Of a stretch of DNA of 64,000 bases, positions 38,611 through 48,741 are shown in pieces. The DNA comes from DATKWD01 sp963704815. GTDB taxonomy: Bacteria; Actinomycetota; Acidimicrobiia; Acidimicrobiales; Salinilacustritrichaceae. Each line of letters starts with the position of its first letter. The first letter of the stretch is position 1. The notes under the pieces are model-generated. The model saw only the letters and a list, made by a program, of their open reading frames with translations. It did not search any database and was not told where the DNA came from. A program made the position numbers and the translations under genes. The stretch covers positions 186,001-250,000 of the forward strand of contig CAVPHU010000010.1 of NCBI GenBank assembly GCA_963704815.1. The letters are read 5' to 3'.

Positions 38611-40506
38611 ATGACGACCGACGGGCGACCCCAGGCCGAGGCGGCCGCCCAGGTGCTCGATCTCGGATCCAAGGCGGCGACGGCGTACGGCCGAGCCGAC
38701 CTCGCCGAGCGTCTTGCAACGTCGCGACGTCGCCTCGAGGACCCCGATGTGGCAGTGATGGTCGTCGGCGAGTTCAAGCAGGGGAAGAGCACGCTGGTCA
38801 ACGCCTTGTTGAACATCGATGCCTGCGCGGTCGACGACGACATCGCCACCGCCATCCCCACGCTCGTCCGCTACGGCGAGGAGGCTTCGGCCTCGGCTCG
38901 ATTCGCCGGAGCCCCCGTCGTCGAGGGTGACGGGGCCGAGGTCGACCCGGGCCCGTCGACCGATCAACCCGTGACCGTCGACCCGCTGTTCGAAGCCGAG
39001 CCCGAGCCCGTCGGACTCGACGACGTCCACGGACTGTCGACGGCCACGGCCGACGTCGGAGATCGGAGCATCCGATCGGTCGAGCTGACGGTCAATCGCA
39101 AGCTGCTCGCCGCCGGTCTCGCCATCGTCGACACGCCAGGCGTCGGGGGTCTTGCCAGCGAGCACGGTGCGGTCACCCTCGGCGCGCTCCCGGCGGCACG
39201 GGCGGTGTTGTTCGTGAGCGACGCCTCCCAGGAACTCACCCAACCCGAGCTCGACTTCCTTCGTCGGGCGCATCAACTGTGCCCCCACGTGGCGTTGGTG
39301 ATCACCAAGGCCGACCTGTACCCGAGCTGGGACCGCATCGCCGAGCTCGATCGGGGCCATCTCGCGGCAGCCGGGTTGTCCGAGCTCCCGGTGATCACCG
39401 TGTCATCGCTGCTGCGGATCCGGGCCGTTGCCGAGAGCGACGCCGATCTCAATCGCGAGTCCGGCTACGGCGCGCTGGTGTCGTTCCTCCGGACCGATGT
39501 CCTCGAGCGAGCGGACGAGCTCGGCGCCGACGCTGCCGGGCGCGACGTTGTCGATGTCTGCCGGCAGCTGGCCATGCAGTTCGAGTCCGAACGCGAGGTC
39601 CTGGCCGACCCTTCCGGGGCCGAGGCCACCCTCGCCGAACTCAGCGCTGCCGAAGGGCGGGCCGAAGCACTCCGGTCAGGCGCCTCGAGGTGGCAGACCA
39701 CCCTCAACGACGGCATCCAGGACCTCAACGCCAACGTCGATCACGACCTCCGCAACCGGTTTCGTGAGGTGAACACCGTCGCCGACGAGCGCCTCGACGA
39801 GGCCGACCCGCTCGACGTGTGGGACGAGTTCGAGCCGTGGATGCGCCACCTCGTCGCCGAGCAGGTGGCGGAGAACCACCGCGAGCTCATCAACCGTGCG
39901 GACGAGTTGTCGGCCACCATCGCCGAGCTGTTCGCGGCCGACGCCGAGGCCCTCGGCGTCGGGTCGGCGCTGGTGAGCCCGCTCAGCACGGTCGAGCAGG
40001 TGCAGGTCGAGATCGGCGTCGACGCGTCGGGCAAGGCGGGTGTGATCGCCAACTCGCTCGGCGTGCTGCGGGGCGGGTACGGCGGGATGATGATGTTCGG
40101 GATGCTCGCCGGGATGGCCGGTCTGACCCTCGCCGCTCCGCTCACCGTCGGGATCGGCCTGGTGATGGGCAAGAAGCAGCAGAAGGACGAGAAGGTCCGG
40201 CAGCTCACGCAACGCCGGCAGCAGGCCAAGCAGGCGTACCGCAAGTACGTCGACGCCGTGAACTTCGCCGTGTCGAAGGAGAGCCGCGAGCAGCTTCGTC
40301 TCGTCCACCGAGAGCTCCGTGATGGATGGGCCGAGCGGGCGCAGGAGCTCCAGGCCTCGGCGCAGCAGGCCCTGAGCGCAGCGCAGCAAGCGGCCAAGAT
40401 CGAGGGCCCCGACCGAGAGCGCCGCCTGGCCGACCTGACGGCCGAGCTCGAGCGGATCGGCAAGCTCGAAGCACGGGCGCTTCTCCTGCGAACGGTGCCG
40501 CGATGA
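38611..40506 (+). CDS. Dynamin-like GTPase (IniA-type)
   Basis: A 631-aa bacterial dynamin-like protein. GTPase motifs are GEFKQGKST (G1), DTPGVGG (G3) and TKADLY (G4). Long helical stalk segments surround a hydrophobic hairpin (MMMFGMLAGMAGLTLAAPLT, about residues 490-515) for membrane insertion. The mycobacterial homologue IniA is known to bind and remodel membranes. ATG 38611 follows the divergent hsp70 after 225 bp. The stop overlaps the next GTPase gene (ATGA). Confidence 0.9.
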   Translation: MTTDGRPQAEAAAQVLDLGSKAATAYGRADLAERLATSRRRLEDPDVAVMVVGEFKQGKSTLVNALLNIDACAVDDDIATAIPTLVRYGEEASASARFAGAPVVEGDGAEVDPGPSTDQPVTVDPLFEAEPEPVGLDDVHGLSTATADVGDRSIRSVELTVNRKLLAAGLAIVDTPGVGGLASEHGAVTLGALPAARAVLFVSDASQELTQPELDFLRRAHQLCPHVALVITKADLYPSWDRIAELDRGHLAAAGLSELPVITVSSLLRIRAVAESDADLNRESGYGALVSFLRTDVLERADELGADAAGRDVVDVCRQLAMQFESEREVLADPSGAEATLAELSAAEGRAEALRSGASRWQTTLNDGIQDLNANVDHDLRNRFREVNTVADERLDEADPLDVWDEFEPWMRHLVAEQVAENHRELINRADELSATIAELFAADAEALGVGSALVSPLSTVEQVQVEIGVDASGKAGVIANSLGVLRGGYGGMMMFGMLAGMAGLTLAAPLTVGIGLVMGKKQQKDEKVRQLTQRRQQAKQAYRKYVDAVNFAVSKESREQLRLVHRELRDGWAERAQELQASAQQALSAAQQAAKIEGPDRERRLADLTAELERIGKLEARALLLRTVPR

Positions 40507-41966
40507 CCCTCGTCGAGGATGCCCGGAATCTGCTCCAACGGGCTGCCGCCGGCATCGAGGGTCCGACGAAGCAGCGCATCTCCAGCGCGTACGCCCGTCT
40601 CGACGAGCCGGTCCGGGTCGCCATCGCCGGAAAGGTGAAGGCCGGGAAGTCGACGCTGCTGAACGCCCTGGTCGGTGAAGAGCTCGCCCCGACCGACGCC
40701 GGCGAGTGCACCCGCATCGTCACCTGGTATCTCGACGGCCACACCTACAGCGTCGAGCTGCATCCGCACGAAGGCGACCCGAGGCCGGTGCCGTTCAAAC
40801 GCGAGGACGGCGCGCTCGAGATCGACCTGGGCGGCACCGATCCGGCCGGCATCCGTCGGCTCGAGGTGCGATGGCCGTCGGCCCGGCTGCGCGAGATGAC
40901 GCTCATCGACACGCCGGGCATCGATTCGCTGTCGACCGACATCTCGCAGCGGACCGTCGACTTCCTGGCACCCGACGACGAGCGGGTGCCCGAGGCCGAT
41001 GCCGTCCTCTACCTCATGCGACACATGCACGGCAGCGACGTGCGGTTCCTCGAGTCGTTCCACGACGACGAGATCGCCCAACCGAGCCCGATCAACGCCA
41101 TCGGTGTGCTCAGCCGGGCCGACGAAGTCGGCGTCGTGCCGAACCGACGCCATGGAGTCGGCGGGTCGGATCGCCGAGCGGTATGCAGCCGACCCGAAGC
41201 TCCGCCGATTGGTGCAGACCGTCGTGCCGGTGTCGGGGCTCATCGCCCAAGGTGCGGCGACGTTGTCCGAGGACGACTACCGCGCGTTCGCCGCCATTGC
41301 CGCCATGCCGGAGAACGACCGCGAGATGCTGCTGCTCTCGGCCGACCGGTTCACCGCCGAGGAACGGGCCGAGGCCGTGGTGCCGATCGTCCGGCACCAA
41401 CTGCTCGCCCGCTACGGCATGTTCGGCGTCCGTCAGTGCGTCGACGAGATCGGTTCGGGACGCATCACCTCGAGCCCGGCCCTCGTCCGGCACCTCAGCG
41501 ACCTGTCGGGCGTCCAGGACCTCCGACAGATCCTCGTCCGCCAGTTCGGCGAGCGGGCTGCGCTCCTCAAGGTCCGGTCGGCTCTCGAAGCCGTCGACCG
41601 TGCGGCGCACGAGGTCGGTGGAAGCGTCGGGGTCGAGTTGTCCGCCGAGGTCGAACGCATCACCGCCGGGGCCCACGAGCTCGTCGAGGTCCGGTTGCTC
41701 AACCAACTCCGGCTCGGAACGCTGAAGCTCAAGGCCGACGAGCTGTCCTCGCTCGAGCGTCTGATCGGGGGCGGTTCGGTGGCCACCCGGCTCGGCTGCC
41801 AGCCGATCTGTCGAACGATGCGCTGCAGGCGGGTCTGGTCGAGGCGCTCGGCCGCTGGCAGGCGCGCGCCGAGTCGGCCATGTCGAGCCAGGAAGTCAAG
41901 GATGCGGCCCGGGTGGCCGTCCGCACGTGTGAAGGAATGTTCGCCGAGCTGACCCCGATCAGCTGA
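40503..41966 (+). CDS. Dynamin-like GTPase (IniC-type), two compensating frameshifts
   Basis: Second GTPase of the pair, about 487 aa if repaired. G1 is GKVKAGKST, G3 is DTPGIDS and G4 is SRADE. At about 41144 one extra C shifts the frame: the sense continues as DAMESAGRIAERYAADPKL and onwards to GGSVATRLG. A missing base near 41795 returns it to the original frame, ending SNDALQAGLVEALGRW and then FAELTPIS. Both parts look conserved, so the shifts may be sequence errors. It probably forms a hetero-system with the upstream dynamin. Confidence 0.82.
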   Translation: MTLVEDARNLLQRAAAGIEGPTKQRISSAYARLDEPVRVAIAGKVKAGKSTLLNALVGEELAPTDAGECTRIVTWYLDGHTYSVELHPHEGDPRPVPFKREDGALEIDLGGTDPAGIRRLEVRWPSARLREMTLIDTPGIDSLSTDISQRTVDFLAPDDERVPEADAVLYLMRHMHGSDVRFLESFHDDEIAQPSPINAIGVLSRADEVGVVPNRRHGVGGSDRRAVCSRPEAPPIGADRRAGVGAHRPRCGDVVRGRLPRVRRHCRHAGERPRDAAALGRPVHRRGTGRGRGADRPAPTARPLRHVRRPSVRRRDRFGTHHLEPGPRPAPQRPVGRPGPPTDPRPPVRRAGCAPQGPVGSRSRRPCGARGRWKRRGRVVRRGRTHHRRGPRARRGPVAQPTPARNAEAQGRRAVLARASDRGRFGGHPARLPADLSNDALQAGLVEALGRWQARAESAMSSQEVKDAARVAVRTCEGMFAELTPIS

Positions 41967-41984
41967 TCCAAGGAGAGTCCCGTC

Positions 41985-44900
41985 ATGGCCAAGTCGCCAA
42001 GCAGAGTTTCGTGGAGGTTGATTCGTCGTCGTTGGTGGCGTCGGGTTCGGTGTGGGTGGAGGTGGAGTCTGATGTCGGGTCGGTGTGGTTGAACACCGAG
42101 ACGTTGGGGGTGGCGGTGTCTCCGGGTGGGGCGGAGCCGGATCCGGTGCCGACCCAGGTGGTGATGGACATCGATTCGCCGGCGTATCGGATGGGGTATT
42201 CGATTGATCCGGATGCGGCGTCGTCGGGTGAGCTGTATGCGACGGGGATGTTGGATCTGTCGTCGGGTGCGATCTATGACGATGACGGTGCGGTGGTCGG
42301 TGTGTTGTCGGGTGATGGTCCGCCCGACGATGTGAGGTTTGTCGAGACCGACCAGGGTGTGGCGACCTATGTGCCCGGGTTGGGTGGGTGGGTTGGTGCT
42401 GATGGTGCGGTCATCGAGGAGTTCGGTGCAGTATCCGACGTTGGATCAGCTCGATTCGTTCACCCAGAATCAGTATTTGATGGCAGCGGGGATCATGGAT
42501 CCCGAAACCGAGGAGTTGTTGCCGGGTTGGGAGGATGTGGACCTGGAGACGCTGGCGTTGGATCCGGCGTCGGGGCAGTTGTTGACCCATGATCCGGATC
42601 GGTGGGCGTTGGTCGATCGGTCTAAGCAAGGGGACCATCGTGAGCGTCCGCCGGAGTGGGTCGATCGCGACACCGGTGAGGTGTATTCGTCCCCGAACGG
42701 TGAACCGACCGGCGCAGACCATCGACCTCTCTGCTGGTCACGACGGCACGCATGACGCTTTGGTGGAGGTTGATTCGTCGTCGTTGGTGGCGTCGGGTTC
42801 GGTGTGGGTGGAGGTGGAGTCTGATGTCGGGTCGGTGTGGTTGAACACCGAGACGTTGGGGGTTGCGGTGTCTCCGGGTGGGGCGGAGCCGGATCCGGTG
42901 CCGACCCAGGTGGTGATGGACATCGATTCGCCGGCGTATCGGATGGGGTATTCGATTGATCCGGATGTGGCGTCGTCGGGTGAGCTGTATGCGACGGGGA
43001 TGTTGGATCTGTCGTCGGGTGCGATCTATGACGATGACGGTGCGGTGGTCGGGGTGTTGTCGGGTGATGGTCCGCCCGACGATGTGAGGTTTGTCGAGAC
43101 CGACCAGGGTGTCGGCGACCTATGTGCCCGGGTTGGGTGGGTGGGTTGGTGCTGATGGTGCGGTCATCGAGGAGTTCGGTGCAGTATCCGACGTTGGATC
43201 AGCTCGATTCGTTCACCCAGAATCAGTATTTGATGGCAGCGGGGATCATGGATCCCGAAACCGAGGAGTTGTTGCCGGGTTGGGAGGATGTGGACCTGGA
43301 GACGCTGGCGTTGGATCCGGCGTCGGGGCAGTTGTTGACCCATGATCCGGATCGGTGGGCGTTGGTCGATCGGTCTAAGCAAGGGGACCATCGTGAGCGT
43401 CCGCCGGAGTGGGTCGATCGCGACACCGGTGAGGTGTATTCGTCGCCGAACGGTGAACCGACCGGCCAGACCATCGACCTCTCTGCTGGTCACGACGGCA
43501 CGCATGACGCTTTGGTGGAGGTTGATTCGTCGTCGTTGGTGGCGTCGGGTTCGGTGTGGGTGGAGGTGGAGTCTGATGTCGGGTCGGTGTGGTTGAACAC
43601 CGAGACGTTGGGGGTTGCGGTGTCTCCGGGTGGGGCGGAGCCGGATCCGGTGCCGACCCAGGTGGTGATGGACATCGATTCGCCGGCGTATCGGATGGGG
43701 TATTCGATTGATCCGGGATGTGGCGTCGTCGGGTGAGGTGCATGCGACGGGGATGTTGGATCTGTCGTCGGGTGCGATCTATGACGATGACGGTGCGGTG
43801 GTCGGGGTGTTGTCGGGAGATGGTCCGCCCGAGGATGTGAGGTTTATCGAGACCGACCAGGGTCTGGCGACCTATGTGCCCGGGTTGGGTGGGTGGGTTG
43901 GTGCTGATGGTGCGGTCATCGAGGAGTTCGGTGCAGTATCCGACGTTGGATCAGCTCGATTCGTTCACCCAGAATCAGTATTTGATGGCAGCGGGGATCA
44001 TGGATCCCGAAACCGAGGAGTTGTTGCCGGGTTGGGAGGATGTGGACCTGGAGACGCTGGCGTTGGATCCGGCGTCGGGGCAGTTGTTGACCCATGATCC
44101 GGATCGGTGGGCGTTGATCGATGAGGGTGGTGAGACGGGTTTAGGTGAGCGGCTGCCGCGAGTGGGTGGATCTGGAGTCCGGTGAGGTGTATTCGTCGCC
44201 GAACGGTGAACCGACCGGCCAGACCATCGACCTCGATCAGTACGGCTACGGAGGCGACGAGGGAACGTACGAGCCACCGGACGACTACGACCCCGACGAC
44301 CTCGACGAGCAGGTGACCCAACTCACCGAAGACCTCGGGTACACGACCGAGGAGGCCGAGGCCGAGGCGATGGAGGCGGTCGAGGCCGAGGCAGCCGCCG
44401 CCGAGGCGCGGATGACGGCAGACGACGAGGCCGCCGACGTCATGGAGGCCGAGGTGGCCGTCGACGCTGCCTACGACGACGTCACCGAGGCGAAGGAGGT
44501 GCTCGACAAGGAACTGGCAGAGGCCGTCGACGCCCGCGCCGACTACGCCGACGAGTTGTCCGACTATCGGGCCGCACGCAGCGCCGAGGTCGAGGCCTCT
44601 CGTCAGGTGTCGGCGGCGAGGGCCGACGTCGAACGGCTGCGGTCACAGCTCGCCGAGGCCAAGGGTGACACGAAGTCACCCACGATCGATCCGAGAAGCC
44701 AGGTCGATCCGATGTCGCGACTGAGCTCCCCCGATCTGTCGCGGTCGGCGCCGGGCCGTGAACCCTCACAACTCGGCCGTGAGGCGGCGCGGCCCGCCGA
44801 TCCGGGTGTCCGCGATCTCGAGCGACAGCTTGCTCAGGCCGAGGCGACGTTGCGGGTCGAGGAACAGCAGCTGGCCAAGGCCAGGGAGACATCGGCCGAG

Positions 44901-45533
44901 GAGGCCGCCGACGTGATGGATGCTCGTCGTACGATCGCGGCCGAAGATGCCGACGTCCGCGACGCCGAGGCCGATCTGGTTGCGGAGTTGGACGACCTCG
45001 CCGACGCCGAGGAGGTGCTCGAGACCGAGAAGGCGGAGGCCGAGGCGGCCGACGAGGTCGCCGACGAGCTCGAGGAGGTCGCCGAGGCCGAACGGGCCGA
45101 GGCCGACGACGCCGCGGACGTCGTGGAGGACATCACCGACGAACTCGACGACCTGTCCTTCGGCGAGGGTGACGCGCCGACGGATTCTCCGACGGGCGAC
45201 GAGATGGGCACCGGCGCAGACGACGGCTACGGCAGCGGCGACATGGCCGAGTCTGCCGACTCCGGGATGGACGACTCGTACGTGGACGACGACGGTTTCG
45301 GGACCGGCGGTGCGACGTCGAGCGACACCGCAGCTCCGACCGGGCCGGAGTACGAAGGTGACGAGGTGACGCCGCCCGAGGAGACCTCGACCGCACCCCT
45401 CGGCATGGACGAGCCCACCGACCCGTTCGACGACTCCGCACTCGAGCCCGACTACGAGCCCGAACCCGAGCCCGACTACGAGCCCGAACCCGTGGACACG
45501 GGAGCCGACGATCCCGGGTACGACATGGACTGA
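41985..45533 (+). CDS. Acidic repeat/coiled-coil protein of the dynamin island, frame interrupted
   Basis: Unrecognised protein, about 1180 aa if the frame is restored. ATG 41985 (MAKSP) follows AAGGAGAG 18 bp after the dynamin gene. Residues 10-750 are three copies of a 250-residue unit (VEVDSSSLVASGSVWVEVES, then LNTETLGVAVSPGG, YRMGYSIDPDA, QYPTLDQLDSFTQNQYLMAA, and LLPGWEDVDLETLALDPASG). The remainder (from 44228) is a highly acidic coiled coil (EAEAMEAVEAEAAAAEARM and similar) with a YEPEPEPDYEPEP tail. Single-base shifts occur near 42000, 42428, 42714, 43113, 43181, 43716, 43933 and 44160. It could play the part of IniB next to IniA/IniC, but no similarity is seen. The function is unknown. 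Confidence 0.6.
42011..44220 (+). repeat. Three 752-bp tandem direct repeats
   Basis: GTGGAGGTTGATTCGTCG occurs at 42011, 42763 and 43515, exactly 752 bp apart. The units are almost identical at DNA level, with scattered single-base differences and indels; the third diverges near its end. Codons are T/G-ending, like the tuf genes and unlike the C-ending coiled-coil part that follows. All three carry the same extra G in GGTGCAGTATCC. Confidence 0.92.
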
Positions 45534-45539
45534 TGCAAC

Positions 45540-45569
45540 TTGGCGCGCCGAGCGGGTAGCTCCTACCAT
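45540..45569 (+). promoter_or_regulatory. Probable str operon promoter
   Basis: TTGGCG and TACCAT are separated by 18 bp, about 70 bp upstream of rpsL in the gap after the repeat protein. Confidence 0.5.
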
Positions 45570-45637
45570 GTTCTGCTGGCCATGCGCGCCCTTGTGCGTG
45601 GCCGTTCTCCAGAAGATTGCTACGAGGTTCATCTCCG

Positions 45638-46009
45638 TTGCCCACGATCGAGCAGCTGGTCCGCAAGGGCCGCAAGGCACGCCCCGCAAAGGGCAAGACC
45701 CCCGCACTGAAGGGCGCGCCGCAGCGCCGCGGTGTCTGCACCCGCGTGTCCACCTACACGCCGAAGAAGCCGAACTCGGCCCTTCGCAAGGTCGCCCGAG
45801 TCCGGCTGACCAGCGGCATGGAGATCACCGCCTACATCCCGGGGGAAGGCCACAACCTGCAGGAGCACTCGATCGTCATGGTTCGTGGCGGACGAGTGAA
45901 GGATCTGCCAGGCGTGCGCTACAAGATCATCCGCGGCACCCTCGACACCGCCGGCGTGCGCGATCGCAAGCAGGCCCGCAGCCGCTACGGCGCCAAGAAG
46001 GAGGGCTAG
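45638..46009 (+). CDS. rpsL: 30S ribosomal protein S12
   Basis: A 123-aa decoding-centre protein. TTG 45638 gives the family start MPTIEQLVRKGR; longer in-frame starts add non-conserved residues. TPKKPNSALRKVARV and RGGRVKDLPGVRYKI carry Lys at both classical streptomycin-resistance positions, so a susceptible-type protein is predicted. First gene of rpsL-rpsG-fusA-tuf. Confidence 0.98.
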   Translation: MPTIEQLVRKGRKARPAKGKTPALKGAPQRRGVCTRVSTYTPKKPNSALRKVARVRLTSGMEITAYIPGEGHNLQEHSIVMVRGGRVKDLPGVRYKIIRGTLDTAGVRDRKQARSRYGAKKEG

Positions 46010-46011
46010 GC

Positions 46012-46482
46012 ATGCCTCGCAAGGGACCGGCCCCCCGCCGGGCGCTGATGCCCGACCCCGTCTATCACGAGGTCATCGTGACCCAGCTGGTCAACAAGGT
46101 GCTCCAGCACGGCAAGCGCGGGACCGCCGAGAACATCGTCTACGAAGCCCTCGACATCATCGAGACCAAGACGGGCGGCGAGCCGATCGCCACGCTCAAG
46201 AGAGCGGTCGACAACGTTCGTCCGCAGCTCGAGGTGCGCAGCCGTCGCGTCGGTGGCGCCACCTACCAGGTGCCGGTCGAGGTCAAGCCTCGTCGGGCCG
46301 GCACCCTCTCGCTGCGGTGGATCGTCACCTTCTCGCGCCAGCGGCGCGAGCGCTCGATGTCCGAACGTCTGGCCAACGAACTGCTCGATGCCTCCAACGC
46401 CGTCGGTGCCTCCGTCAAGCGCAAGGAAGATCTCCACAAGATGGCCGACTCCAACAAGGCCTTCGCCCACTACCGCTGGTAG
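46012..46482 (+). CDS. rpsG: 30S ribosomal protein S7
   Basis: A 156-aa primary 16S rRNA-binding protein of the small-subunit head, with the standard N-terminus MPRKGPAPRRALMPDPVY. It starts 2 bp after the rpsL stop. S7 is a translational regulator of the str operon in other bacteria. Confidence 0.98.
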   Translation: MPRKGPAPRRALMPDPVYHEVIVTQLVNKVLQHGKRGTAENIVYEALDIIETKTGGEPIATLKRAVDNVRPQLEVRSRRVGGATYQVPVEVKPRRAGTLSLRWIVTFSRQRRERSMSERLANELLDASNAVGASVKRKEDLHKMADSNKAFAHYRW

Positions 46483-46564
46483 ACACGCCCCTCATCCGGG
46501 GGCACGCCCCCGGGCGTGTGACCGGATGAGCGGGTCCTGACCAGGACCCGCTCGACTCGTTTTC
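46483..46564 (+). terminator. Stacked hairpins between rpsG and fusA, attenuator-like
   Basis: Two competing structures are possible. ACACGCCC can pair with GGGCGTGT around an inner CCGGGGG/CCCCCGG stem. Alternatively CTCATCCGG (46491) can pair with CCGGATGAG (46522). A separate 9-bp stem, GCGGGTCCT/AGGACCCGC (46530-46551), is followed within 9 bp by TTTT. This resembles a terminator/antiterminator arrangement that could set fusA-tuf expression below rpsLG. Confidence 0.5.
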
Positions 46565-46585
46565 GAACAGAGAGACCTGAACGTC

Positions 46586-48685
46586 ATGGCCAAGCGCCGT
46601 CACAACCTCGCCGACACCCGGAACATCGGGATCATGGCCCACATCGACGCGGGCAAGACCACGACGACCGAGCGGATCCTCTACTACACCGGCAAGTCCT
46701 ACAAGATCGGCGAGGTCCACGACGGCGCCGCGACCATGGACTGGATGGAGCAGGAGCAGGAGCGAGGCATCACCATCACCTCGGCGGCCACCACGTGCGA
46801 GTGGCGTGACCACACGATCAACATCATCGACACCCCCGGCCACGTCGACTTCACCGTCGAAGTCGAGCGCTCGCTCCGCGTGCTCGATGGTGCCGTTGCG
46901 GTGTTCGACGGCGTCGCCGGCGTCGAACCGCAGACCGAGACGGTGTGGCGCCAGGCCGACAAGTACCACGTTCCTCGGATGTGCTTCATCAACAAGATGG
47001 ACCGCACCGGTGCCGACTTCTACGGTGCCCTCGACAGCATCAAGGACCGCCTCGGAGCGACCTGCGCCGTGCTCCAGCTGCCGATCGGCTCGGAGGGCAA
47101 CTACGCAGGTGTGATCGACCTCGTCAGGATGAAGGCGCTCGTGTGGCCGCCGACCACCGACGAGAAGGATCTCGGCGCCACCTACGAAGAGCAGGACATC
47201 CCGGCCGACATGGCCGACGAGGCCGCGCAGTACCGCGAAGAGCTCATCGACGCGCTCGGGACCTTCGACGAGAACATCCTCGAGAAGTTCGTCGGCGAAG
47301 AGGAGATCACGTTCGAGGACTGCCAGTCCGCACTGCGGGCCGGGACGCTCGCCGGCGAGATCGTGCCGATCCTCAACGGCACCGCCTTCAAGAACAAGGG
47401 CGTGCAGCCGCTCCTCGATGCCGTGGTCGACTACCTGCCCTCGCCCATCGACGTCGGGTCGATCAATGGCATGGATCTTCCGGGCAAGGAGGAGCTCGTT
47501 CGTCAACCGAACGACGACGAGCCGTTCGCCGCCCTCGCGTTCAAGATCCAGACCGACCCGCACGTGGGTCGCCTCACCTACTTCCGGGTCTACTCGGGCC
47601 GCCTCGAGAAGGGCGGCACGGTGCTCAACGCCCGCACGTCCAACAAGGAGCGCATCGGCCGCATCCTCGAGATGCACGCCAACGACCGCATCGATCGCGA
47701 CGAAGCGGTCACCGGCGACATCGTGGCGGGCATCGGGATGAAGGACACCCGCACAGGCGACACCATCTGCGATCCCGACGCGGCGATCGTTCTCGAGCAG
47801 CTCGAGTTCCCCGAGCCGGTCATCCGGGTTGCCGTCGAGCCGAAGACCAAGGCCGACCAGGACAAGATGTCGAAGGCCCTCGGCGCGCTCTCCGAGGAGG
47901 ACCCGACCTTCGTGGTCCACACCGACGAGGAGACCGCGCAGACCATCATCGCCGGGATGGGCGAGTTGCACCTCGAGGTCCTGGTGGATCGCATGCTGCG
48001 CGAGTTCAAGGTCGACGCCACCGTGGGCAAGCCCCAGGTCGCCTATCGCGAGACCATCACCAAGCCGGTCAAGAAGTACACCTACACCCACAAGAAGCAG
48101 ACCGGTGGCTCGGGCCAGTTCGCCGAGGTCACCATCGACCTCGAGCCCACGGGTCCCGGTGGCGGCTACGAGTTCATCGACAAGATCACCGGCGGCCGCA
48201 TCCCGAAGGAGTACATCGGGTCGGTCGACGCCGGCATCCAGTCGTCGCTCGATGCCGGCGTCCTCGCCGGCTATCCGACCGTCGATGTCCGAGCCACGCT
48301 CACCGACGGCAAGTACCACGACGTCGACTCCTCCGAGATGGCCTTCAAGATCGCGGGCTCGATGGTGTTCAAGGAAGCGGCCCGCACCGCCAAGCCGGTG
48401 CTGCTCGAGCCCATCTTCTCGGTCGAGGTCGTGACCCCCGAGGAGTACATGGGCGACGTCATCGGCGACCTCAACTCCCGCCGCGGCCAGGTCGGCGGCA
48501 TGACCCAGCGGGGCTCGGCCCAAGTCGTCGATGCGCTCGTGCCGCTGTCCGAGATGTTCGGCTACGTGGGCGACCTCCGGTCCCGCACCCAGGGCCGGGC
48601 CAGCTACACCATGCAGTTCGACTCCTACCAGGAGACCCCGAAGTCCGTTCAGGAAGAGATCGTCACCCGCGTGCGCGGCGAATGA
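46586..48685 (+). CDS. fusA: Elongation factor G
   Basis: A 699-aa translocase GTPase. G-motifs AHIDAGKTTTTERIL, DTPGHVDFT and NKMDRTGAD are present; domains IV and V are complete (YRETITKPVKKYTYTHKKQT and later). Start ATG 46586 follows GAGAGACCTGAACGTC. Codon use is C-ending, in sharp contrast to the adjacent tuf. Confidence 0.99.
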   Translation: MAKRRHNLADTRNIGIMAHIDAGKTTTTERILYYTGKSYKIGEVHDGAATMDWMEQEQERGITITSAATTCEWRDHTINIIDTPGHVDFTVEVERSLRVLDGAVAVFDGVAGVEPQTETVWRQADKYHVPRMCFINKMDRTGADFYGALDSIKDRLGATCAVLQLPIGSEGNYAGVIDLVRMKALVWPPTTDEKDLGATYEEQDIPADMADEAAQYREELIDALGTFDENILEKFVGEEEITFEDCQSALRAGTLAGEIVPILNGTAFKNKGVQPLLDAVVDYLPSPIDVGSINGMDLPGKEELVRQPNDDEPFAALAFKIQTDPHVGRLTYFRVYSGRLEKGGTVLNARTSNKERIGRILEMHANDRIDRDEAVTGDIVAGIGMKDTRTGDTICDPDAAIVLEQLEFPEPVIRVAVEPKTKADQDKMSKALGALSEEDPTFVVHTDEETAQTIIAGMGELHLEVLVDRMLREFKVDATVGKPQVAYRETITKPVKKYTYTHKKQTGGSGQFAEVTIDLEPTGPGGGYEFIDKITGGRIPKEYIGSVDAGIQSSLDAGVLAGYPTVDVRATLTDGKYHDVDSSEMAFKIAGSMVFKEAARTAKPVLLEPIFSVEVVTPEEYMGDVIGDLNSRRGQVGGMTQRGSAQVVDALVPLSEMFGYVGDLRSRTQGRASYTMQFDSYQETPKSVQEEIVTRVRGE

Positions 48686-48741
48686 TCGACCCCTCTCTCT
48701 ACCCCTACCCGAATCCAAGAAAGCACTGAGGAGCACACGTC

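Noticed and set aside
28552..46009. Rifampicin or streptomycin resistance mutations in rpoB/rpsL
   Set aside because: The classical positions hold wild-type-like residues.
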